Source: Spirometra erinaceieuropaei
Lineage: Eukaryota > Platyhelminthes > Cestoda > Diphyllobothriidea > Diphyllobothriidae
Direction of reading: 5' to 3'
NCBI GenBank assembly: GCA_902702965.1
Contig: CACRXP010000012.1
Span: 656,193 to 720,192 of the forward strand
Length of the DNA: 64,000 bases
In this document: positions 55,736 through 64,000 of the stretch, in pieces
Layout: every line of letters starts with the position of its first letter
Position numbering within the stretch: position 1 is the first letter of the stretch
Position numbers and translations under genes: made by a program
Notes under the pieces: generated by a model
What the model was told of the DNA's origin: nothing
Databases searched by the model: none
Seen by the model: the letters and a program-made list of their open reading frames with translations, nothing else

Positions 55736-56186
55736 CTTTGGCGTTCCATTTCAAACTCCTAGGCCCACACAGCAAACGACTATTTTTTTAACCAACAAAA
55801 GCGCTGGGGAGCGCAAGAGGTCCAGTGTGCACTACGTTTGCTGGCAATTGTGTCTGCCACCGCACCCCCAAAGTGTTGGAGTTTGTTATGGTGAGCATTC
55901 AGATCACGCCTGCCAGAATCCGATGTGGCCCCACTTGTTGGTCCAGTGCATCATATCTTGTTGAACGATACTGACGGTTAATAATTGCTTCTTTATATTA
56001 CTGTGCGACGGGCCCAAAACTGTGTCTTGTTGTAACGCGCAATCGCTCCTTCGCTATGCATGACGTCGCTTGCAGCTGGTCAACCCCGTTGTCAATGTCC
56101 CATATTTTTCATCTTCCACCTGCTTGAAACGGTGAACGTAGCTTAGTCTCCCTAGTAACGTATGTGCTTTAAATAACCCTCAAACA
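55736..56186. other. No gene recognised
   Basis: An 82-codon open frame at 55716-55964 lacks a recognised domain. Confidence 0.4.
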
Positions 56187-57227
56187 TACAGTGCGTGACC
56201 GATCTCATGAAATGCTGGCTGAAATTCTGAAATGCGTTTTCGATTAGAAGGGGTTGTTATATTGATTGGCGTGCGGCATAATCCTATAAATTTTCGGGCT
56301 CCGCAGGATGTAGGCTTTTGGATGCACTCCCATTTGACCTCCTGCAGAAGCCGAACTTAGTAAAAAATGACTACTTATATAGCAGGAATTTTTGTATGGA
56401 TTTCCGACGGTAATATAAATTCAAATACATTTTATAGAAAATGTGCATAAAATAAGTTTTCGTCTAGAAAATCACATTATCCTCATATTTTATACCCAAA
56501 GAAAATGTATGTTTAGGTTTTAAAAAAGTTTCTAATCATGGAATTTTAAGACCGCGGGATGTCTATGCACACAGGACAGCACATGTCTGTTTACCACTGT
56601 TGCTCATGCAATGTACAACACAGTCCAGATCTATTGCAAAATTTCATGAATTCTAAGGCATGCAGGACTATATGATTTTCTTTATGCGGAAAGCATGCGC
56701 CTTGCTGACTGAAATCGCTTAATGCTAATGCAAAGACAAATCAGACTAAAAATTATTCTGAACCTATTTGGAATCCTAAATATACAGTTCCTTTGGGTAT
56801 ACAATATGAGGACAATGTGATTTCCTACGGAACGAGTAAAAGGTTTAGTTTTATGCACGTTTTCTGCAAAATATATGTGAATATAAAAGACCATCGAAAA
56901 TCCACAGGAAATATGCATGCTACACAAGTAGTCATTTTTTGCTGAGTACGGTTTCTGCAGGAGGTCAAAAAAGAATGCAATCTATTAACTTATTTACTGC
57001 CCATAGTGAATGGAGCCAACTTTTTGCTGAAAATTTTGAACGTATGATTTCAAAATAAAGCGCATTCCTCTCTCTCTCTCAAGAGCCAACATCCTGGCGA
57101 GTCCGAAATGTTATAGGATTATGCCGCATGCTAATAAATATTACAAAACCACCTAAGTAGTCCTTCCTAATCGAAAACGTGTTTCCGAATATCGGTCAAC
57201 ATTTTTTGAGGTCGATCATGCATTGTA
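56187..57227. mobile_element. Palindromic DNA element, subfamily 2, complete with small insertion
   Basis: 1041 bp from TACAGTGCGTGACCGATCTC to GAGGTCGATCATGCATTGTA. About 70 bp of foreign sequence (57000-57080, with TTCAAAATAAAGCGCATTCC and a CT run) sits in the right arm and also occurs in the 58.97-kb inverted repeat. Confidence 0.78.
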
Positions 57228-58242
57228 AATGTGCGGATCCAAAGAAACTTTATCGAGGGTTAGCGAATGCACGCCGAATAATCCTACGAAGTGATGGGCA
57301 ATCCAGGACACTTCTCCTTCTGTCAGACTTAAATGAACTCTACTAGTAACAGCGGACATGCACAACATTAAATTTACTCCATTTAGAAGGAAGACAGACG
57401 AGAGTTTCCACCCGAAAATTCAAGAGGTAGCTACCTACTAACAGCAGCTAAATATGACGGCTGTGCTACAGTTCAGCAACGAGAAATATCAGTTTAATTT
57501 TACAGGAACAGAATTGTATGGAAATGCAAGCAGAAATTTACTTCTCCCGGACTTGACAAAACAGATAGAAGGAATGTAGATTTTTGAGTGCCAAGTCTTC
57601 GGTGAGCAAAAATAGTGGATAGAGTACGAGCATTTTTTAGTTTTGCTAAACATATTCAGCGGTTTTTAGGATTTCGCAGAGGTTAAGCTGTCCAACAAAA
57701 CACGGCCTTGCAATAATTAAGGCACTGCTCGTTTGCAGCGCTTTGCGAGGCACTTGGAAGGGCATCATTACCCTTTTACCTCCTCGGCATATAAGTTAGC
57801 ATTACGGTCCGGAATGCTTACACTCTACATAAACAAACTGCAATATTTTTAAATATTTCCAATGCACACAATGGAGCGTGAAATATGTGAGTCAGAAGTA
57901 CTCAGATATTTATAGACTTTAAGATGTCGCGTTTGTATATTCAAATTATGTCGTATTTCAAAAAGCGAAGATTCCGCAATATGGGAAATGTAGCAAATTT
58001 TCCATAATCGAATTGTTGGCAGATGCTTAATGGTAACACATCGTGTTACAGTGAATTTTGAAAGGTATTATAGCGTTGCCAGTTAGTCCCTTACTGTTTC
58101 ATTTACTCAGGTGCGTGGGCAAGATCAACATGCCTCTGATATCTAAATCAAAGCGTAAGGTGGACAGGATTGTGACGTGTTGTTCGTGTTTGTCTTCAAT
58201 GTAAACTGTCCTTCTTAACTACAATAAAATAAATGTTATGTC
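57228..58242. other. No gene; repeated segment inside
   Basis: 57474-57560 (GAGAAATATCAGTTTAATTT, CTCCCGGACTTGACAAAA) recurs at 60188-60260. Confidence 0.4.
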
Positions 58243-58490
58243 TTTTAGTTTTCAACTCAATGTAATCCGCTCATAATTAACTGGGAGAATGACTGGATGC
58301 ATTTGTAACGTTCCTCGAGTGCTTAGAGTTAACTGGCAGGTAGGGGCCATTTCATGACTAACGCTAGGTGCTGTAATTTCGCAGCCTACTCTAAGCATTT
58401 TATTCGATTTCTGACACAAAATAATAAACTGATGCGCTTTTCATGCTTTGAAAATGGATAAGTATGTACTTTAAATTACTTCTAAATTTT
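58243..58490 (+). repeat. Direct repeat W, copy 1
   Basis: AACTCAATGTAATCCGCTCAT, TCGAGTGCTTAGAGTT and GGCAGGTAGGGGCCATTTC match 61133-61400. Confidence 0.75.
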
Positions 58491-58605
58491 CTGCTCCCGG
58501 ACTTGAAAAATAAAATTCCCATTGCTGTCCAATGCCTACAAAGACCTTATATTTCGGACATCGATTTAATTGTACATTCATGATTTGAAATATTTCTATC
58601 TCCTT

Positions 58606-59005
58606 TGTGGGCTTATTGATGAACAAGTGATAATCGATTCAACGAAATTAAAAAAGTCACCTGTCGTCGCGGTGTCGGCGAGCCGAGGGCTTAGTCATAC
58701 GCTGAGCAAGCGGTCAACGGGAAGGTGCCTTGGTTCGTTGTCGTTACGCCACGTAGACTGCGTAAATATATTCGATTTACCTTCGTCTCTTTTCGTTTGT
58801 ATGCCGATACTGTATCGAGAATTTGACCTCTTCCATACTTAATGCGACAAGTGCCTTAAAACGCGCTTGTGATACGACCTGAGAAGTTAGGACTGATTAC
58901 AACATCAGATCCCCACTTGAGGTGATGCTGACAGTCGGAGAAAATTCAATTAGAGGGAAATAGAGGAAAAGAGAAAAATGCGCTTTATTTTGAAGGCATC
59001 GTTTC
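58606..59005 (+). repeat. Large inverted repeat, left arm
   Basis: Pairs with 60393-60790. Conserved blocks: TTTGTATGCCGATACTGTATC, AAGTTAGGACTGAT and CACTTGAGGTGATGCTGAC. The arm translates to similar peptides in both copies (VNIFDLP.S.FVCMPILY.EFD), suggesting former coding sequence of unknown type. Confidence 0.75.
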
Positions 59006-59129
59006 AAGGTTGAGCTAAATTACCTGTTTGAATTATATCCACAAAACGGTTATCCTAGGGATTTCGTACATCGATGAATGAAACAGTAAGAGATAAAAAC
59101 AAAAGAACTAGATAGTTCCGATCTAACGC

Positions 59130-59620
59130 CGAAAGTCAGTAACTGTTGGATCCTTCCTTACATTAAGAATGTGTCTGAACTCGTTGAAAGACACTTGAGG
59201 AAACACCAAATAAAAGCGGCTCACAGGGCGACGACTATTTTACACACTCAGCCTGTATACACTGAGGACAGGCTTGGATATCTTGATAAGAAAGTAGTCG
59301 TATATGAGATTCCATGCGATGCCTGTGATGCTGTACATTGCGGCCAGACGAGAATGTCTGCCTCCACACGCATCCATGAACATCAACTGGCATTTTAAAT
59401 GCGAGACCACCTGACTCAACTGGCCATGTACACTCTAGACCCTGGACACACATTCGCATGGAACAGAACTTACATCGTCGTTGTTTGCATCAATCGACAC
59501 ATTGAGTTAGATTCCACGTACAACTATCAAGGGAAACGTGGATGCGTAGAGATCCAATCACTTCTTAATAACGCACACGGCGGCATTTTACCGGCGCAAA
59601 CGCCAAATGAATATCGATAT
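59130..59620 (+). pseudogene. PLE GIY-YIG fragment, third lineage
   Basis: One frame: LPYIKNVSELVERHLRKHQI, VVVYEIPCDACDAVHCGQT, STRIHEHQLAF, TAA at 59396-59398, LAMYTLDPGHTFAWNRT and INRHIELDSTYNYQGKR. The IPC..C....CGQT and EH motifs identify the GIY-YIG nuclease of a PLE. About 20-25 codons seem deleted before INRHIELD. It is enclosed by the 58606/60790 inverted repeats. Confidence 0.78.
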
Positions 59621-59714
59621 TAAAACACGTTTAGAATGTTAATTGTTATTAGCACATTTGCTCAAGTCTGAAGACGACCTGAATAACCAACGTCAAATAT
59701 TTACCTAATATAGT

Positions 59715-60015
59715 TATCTGTTATGTGATGTACATCACTCCAAACAAAAATGCACGTCAGCACGTTTGTTTCCAGGCGAAATAGCACTTCGGCACTTCCC
59801 TAGCTTTCTGTTTGATGCGAGCATCCAATGGCGCAGATCTTCCATACCACAGAGAACTACGACTGGCTTTAGTCAATTCCGCCTCTCTCTAAAGCAGGCA
59901 ACAAGCATCAGCTTCGATTACCGAGCACATTTATGAATCAGTTAGCAGCGGATCGCTTAGTTGCTGCGGCGCTGAGGACACTTACGAAAACGGCTTGTGA
60001 AAGAGGTAGAGGAAT
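59715..60015 (+). repeat. Direct repeat X, copy 1 (PLE-associated)
   Basis: GGCGAAATAGCACTTCGGCA and AGCAGCGGATCGC match 63315-63605. Follows a PLE GIY-YIG fragment. Confidence 0.75.
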
Positions 60016-60392
60016 TATGGCAATATTAATAAAATACCTGGCAGTATCCTCTGAGCATAATAAAAACCTGAAGATAGTTGGTTGACTGTCCATTGTAAAA
60101 AATACACACTACAGTCTTCGGTGTGCATGCGTTCTTCGTGACGTGAAAATGTGTAAGAATATGACCGTTGTGCTTCAGTTCACCAATCAGAAATATCAGT
60201 TTAATTTTACTGGAAATTTACAGATGCAAGCAGGGATTTTCTCCTCCCGGACTTGACAAAATAGAATGTCTATTGCTGTAAATCCTGTCTGTCCGATACG
60301 CCGTGGATTCTGACATAACCATGACATCATCAATGAATTTTTGATCCGATCACGGTGAACTGGGGACATATTTGGTGAAAAGTTTGCGACGA
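60016..60392. other. No gene recognised
   Basis: Contains the second copy of the 57474-57560 segment at 60188-60260. Confidence 0.4.
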
Positions 60393-60790
60393 TGCCTTCA
60401 AATTAAAGCACACTTTTCTCTCTTCCGCTATTTGCATCTTGTATAATTTTCTCCGACCGTCAGCATCACCTCAAGTGGGAATCTGATGTAGCGATCAGTC
60501 CTAACTTCTGAGATCGTATCACAACCGCGTTCTAAGGCTCTTGTCGCATAAAATGCGGAAGAAGTCAAATTCCTGATACAGTATCGGCATACAAACGAAA
60601 ATAGATGGAGGTAAATCGAAGATATTTACGCTGGTCGGACATTCTACGTAGCGCAGCGACAGCGAACCAAACCACCTTCCTGTTAACCGCTTGCTACGCC
60701 TGTGACTTAGGCCTTGGCTTAATGACACCGCGACGGCGGTCGATTTTTTTCATTTCATTGAATCGATTGTCAATTGTTCATCAGTAAGCC
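60393..60790 (-). repeat. Large inverted repeat, right arm
   Basis: Inverted partner of 58606-59005. The arms enclose the GIY-YIG fragment at 59130-59620 and repeat X at 59715-60015. Confidence 0.75.
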
Positions 60791-61132
60791 CTCAGCGTCC
60801 TCACTTTTAAACAATCCAAGGACCCCTCGGTGTTCGAGGTACGTAATGAGTTCCTACGTTAGAAACCCCGCCTTGCTGAAGGGTACGTTGTTTCATATTT
60901 CATCACACACTAAAAATACACTGTAAAAGATGCGTATCCAGGGGAATATTAGAGGGCGCTTCGTAAGAACCGAACGCTTATCTCAAGCACAACGTTGAAG
61001 ATCTATGCTGAGAATCGACTTGAAGTGAATCGACTTGCAGTGAAGATTGGCAAGCTATGTCGCAATCTGCACCAACACATGACGCTAGTAGACGAACTAA
61101 CTAAAGGAGAACTACCAGATAATCAATTTTAA

Positions 61133-61400
61133 TGTCTTTTTGTTTTTAACTCAATGTAATCCGCTCATCATTAAATGGGAGGATTACTGGATGCCGTTGT
61201 AACGTTTCTCGAGTGCTTAGAGTTGGCTGGCAGGTAGGGGCCATTTCATGACTAACGCTAGGTACTGTTATTTCGCAGCCTTCTCTAGGCATTTTATTCG
61301 GCTTCTGACACAAAATAATAAACTGATGCTCTTGTCGTACTTCAAAATGGGTAAGCATTTGTGTATAATTGGAAAAATAAGTACTTTAAATTACACCCAA
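61133..61400 (+). repeat. Direct repeat W, copy 2
   Basis: Partner of 58243-58490, same orientation. Confidence 0.75.
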
Positions 61401-62810
61401 ATCCTATTTTACTTACACCACAGAAATAGCTGAGCGAAGAATGTTCGAATAGAACTTGGGTGGTATTGAATCACCTAACATCAACCAGCGGCATGTGGCG
61501 AGAATCAGTGGACCTTGGCCATGACCTTGAAAGCGGCTTTAAATAGAACCTGGAATTTGCATCAAGGCTTTTCCAAGGTTCGAATGCAATGATTACTCCT
61601 CCACACAAGTGGATCTCAGTAAACATAATTTGCCATAGAGACAGCAGGGTACTAATTAAAGGTCCAATCTGGCAGTGCGCCGAATTGTTGCCGTCATATG
61701 GGTCAGCTGCGTAGGGCTCCACGTATCGGTGGATTGTCAAGCGTTATCCATGCTCTACTTGGATGAATTCCCCAAATGTGAATGTTTAACTTTTAGCCTG
61801 CACAAATCTTAATGCCCTGCCTTGAAGTAAACGCTTCAGAGTGTATTACCAGATGCTCAGTTGGAAAACTGTTGCAAGATTTGTTTTCTAATCCGTGAAT
61901 TTCATCTGGGTAGTTGGGCAGTATTCAAGAGTTTTTCACGATTTTGCACGTGATTCATGATTGCCTACGCAGACGAGCTCGATTCCCAATCAGGTGTGTC
62001 ATGCGAAAACCAAATTTAATCTCAAACTATTATGCATTTTAGGGTTTCTGTCGGAAATATTTGTAAGTATGAACATAGATCCACTTGTTGGCAATCTTTG
62101 CATGTTCCAGAAGCAAGCATGTTCAAGCGTAATATTGGCAGCATTATTTTTAGAACGGGAGTAACCTTCGAGGCAATTGAAACTATTAAAAACTATCGAA
62201 TAACAAGAAGTGTAGAAGAGTACATTTTAAAATATTCTAGAGCTTCTGCAAAATTAACGCTGCTGCGTGCTAAGACTGTTGAGGTGGGCGCGAGAAATAT
62301 TGAGTAGCGAGATGTCTCTGTGATTGTCTCCTTGTTGTCGGTTTCCGTTGCGCTTGATATGTGGACGATGATTACGACTACAGACCTTATGAACGTGCAT
62401 TTGTCTTAAAATTTTATGTAACAGAGAGGCCAGGTTATTCATCAGTCGACGGTCACGCCATCAGCAGACACTGGAAGAGATCGCTGGATAACTAATGTCT
62501 AGCCTTAGTTAAGTTCAAGAGGGAATGCAGGATGTCCAGGTCAGAGTTGGATTCGGGTTGAGGGAATCTGTTGGTGCAGGCGTCGGCGAGAGTAAATGGC
62601 TACATACGTCCTCGGATTGGTGCACAGGTAAGTGCTTGTTGAATGTTCAGGCGTCCACACTCTGAAAAACCTCTATGCGCACCAGTCGGCTTTCGGAGTC
62701 AGTTATCCACTTGGTGACGGAATTGAACTCAGTGGCAGACAGAACTGAACTGCCTGTTGACCTATGCCAGACAAGATCTAGTCACTGCTTAATCAACCTC
62801 CTGTAGATAT
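61401..62810. other. No gene recognised
   Basis: Open frames at 61471-61740 (minus) and 62032-62307 (plus) lack recognised domains. Confidence 0.4.
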
Positions 62811-63185
62811 ATGAAATTTGTAGAGACATTAAAAGGAATCACAATTTCCGCCGATGAGATAATGGTCTCCTTTGATGTCGTTTCTTTATTCCCATCCATT
62901 GCGCTAGATTTCCTAAATCAATGCACAGTTGAGCTCCTAAAGTCCTATGACATGGATGTTTCTGTAGCTGCCTTACTTGGACACATAGAGCTTTGTTTGG
63001 AAACCAATTTTTAATTCGATCACAAATATTATCAACAACTAAAAGGAGTTCCAGTGGGATCACCGATATCCGGCTTTCTTGCCGAGGCGAAAATGGAGAA
63101 ACTAGAATCGGAAACCCTTCCATTGGTTAAACCTTAGTTGAGGGTACGATATCTGGACGACACTATTTGGGGTCGCAAAAGCCGT
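62811..63185 (+). pseudogene. PLE reverse transcriptase core fragment, YLDD type
   Basis: One frame: MKFVETLKGITISADEIM, VSFDVVSLFPSI (catalytic Asp), TAA at 63012-63014, YYQQLKGVPVGSPISGFLAE, a TAG near 63135, then RVRYLDDTIWG. The catalytic box is YLDD, not the YVDD of PLE-A. Coding similarity ends near 63185. A repeat also found downstream of the 59-kb GIY-YIG fragment follows at 63315, so the thumb and nuclease may have been deleted. Confidence 0.8.
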
Positions 63186-63314
63186 TACTTTGGCTGGGAA
63201 CAGACCGCGCCTGTCGCAACTACTGCCATTTATTTTATTTTTTTTGGGGGGGGGGAGGGTGGGGGTTGTGAGTTTAGGGGAGACGGATGTGGTAGCATGC
63301 CCTGTCATAGGCTC

Positions 63315-63605
63315 TTATGTGATGAACATCACTCCAAAAGAAAATGTACATCAATAAGTTTGTTTCTAGGCGAAATAGCACTTCGGCACTTCCCTAGTTT
63401 TCTGTTTGATGCGAGTATCCAGTGGTGCAGATCTTTCATGCCACAGAGAAGTACGGCTAGCTTTAGTCAATTACGCCTCTCTCTAAAGCAAGCAGCAAGC
63501 ATCAGCTTCGATTACGGAACACAGTTGTAAATAAATTAGCAGCGGATCGCGTAGTTGCTGCGGAGTTAAGGACACTTACGAAGACGGCATGTGAACGAGG
63601 TAGAA
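63315..63605 (+). repeat. Direct repeat X, copy 2 (PLE-associated)
   Basis: Partner of 59715-60015; follows a PLE RT fragment. A T-run and G-run (63236-63255) lie just upstream. Confidence 0.75.
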
Positions 63606-63935
63606 GAGCTCGGTCTTCAGGCTTAGACAGGCTGGCTTAGGTTCCCAGCAGCATTTACGGAGCTCGCAGTCAACAGAGGATACATAATCGAAAATGTAAT
63701 TAATGCGTACAAAACTGATCTCTTTTTGGCAATGCTACATCTAAAATTTTTCCATAGGTATATGTAAAATTAGGGGACATAATATTTTGTGGAATTGGCA
63801 CACCCAAGACAAAACCAGGACACCTGGTGAAAGTCAGGAGACTTTGGCTCTAACCTTCCAAGCGGATTTAGATGGGATGTGGCGTTCGTCGTCTTGGTTT
63901 TTTGGGCTTGCGTGTAGTGGATACTTCCTCACACA
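63606..63935. other. No gene recognised
   Basis: Spacer before the last palindromic element; nothing identified. Confidence 0.4.
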
Positions 63936-64000
63936 TACAGTGGGTAACCTAACTCATGAAATTTGTCGAAATTTACGAATGACTGCTAATCACTTGCATA
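63936..64000 (+). mobile_element. Start of a palindromic DNA element, cut by window end
   Basis: TACAGTGGGTAACCTAACTC followed by ATGAAATTTGTCGAAATT matches the left terminus of subfamily 1. Confidence 0.65.

Noticed and set aside
58570..58842. 90-codon open frame as a live gene
   Set aside because: It lies in one arm of a large inverted repeat; the other arm carries a decayed version.
1..64000. CRISPR arrays, rRNA, bacterial operons
   Set aside because: No regularly spaced short repeats, no rRNA signature, and coding is confined to eukaryotic retroelements and one spliced gene.

Overview
The window looks like repeat-rich nuclear DNA from a flatworm. It holds a CR1-clade LINE, several Penelope-like elements (PLEs) with GIY-YIG endonucleases, a Ty3/gypsy element, tRNA-derived SINEs, long-palindrome TA-flanked DNA transposons and decayed CCCTAA (telomere-type) arrays. 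A pseudophyllidean tapeworm (Spirometra/Dibothriocephalus type) is my best guess, but this is inference from repeat content and cannot be proven from the sequence. There is no bacterial gene organisation, rRNA or CRISPR.

Only one host gene is visible. It is a short three-exon gene (28074-28149, 28869-29008, 31864-31950, + strand) encoding a 100-residue PLAC8/cornifelin-family protein. All four splice boundaries are GT/AG with matching phase. A TATA-like box lies upstream, an ATTAAA poly(A) signal lies downstream, and a complete palindromic transposon sits in its second intron.

Layout. 1-13 kb: transposon ends, a dead PLE fragment (3630-4164), SINEs, a dead CR1 fragment (9475-9858), and a PLE endonuclease between inverted copies of its own 3' UTR (10859-11651). 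13-25 kb: five long-palindrome elements. One of these is split by a TIR element carrying degenerate telomere-like repeats. A dead PLE (17785-18240) and a 0.5-kb inverted-repeat element bounded by hammerhead-ribozyme motifs (18860-19371) are also here. 25-32 kb: little apart from the PLAC8 gene. 32-37 kb: nested transposons and a 3.2-kb CR1 LINE with endonuclease and reverse transcriptase out of frame by one base. 37-42 kb: telomere-like array and unknown repeats. 42-46.6 kb: PLE-A, interrupted by PLE-B with a target-site duplication, 70-bp inverted repeats and a hammerhead motif; an assembly gap lies inside PLE-B. 48.5-53.3 kb: complete but multiply broken Ty3/gypsy element with nearly identical LTRs and a 4-bp TSD. 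53.4-55.3 kb: PLE and CR1 remnants, the CR1 copy having lost its catalytic core. 55-64 kb: another palindromic element, inverted and direct repeats around PLE fragments of a third lineage, and the start of one more palindromic element.

The most notable non-coding signals are the hammerhead motifs at PLE termini, which show compensatory changes including in the palindromic helix III (ACGT versus AGCT), and the recurrent head-to-head arrangement of PLE 3' ends.
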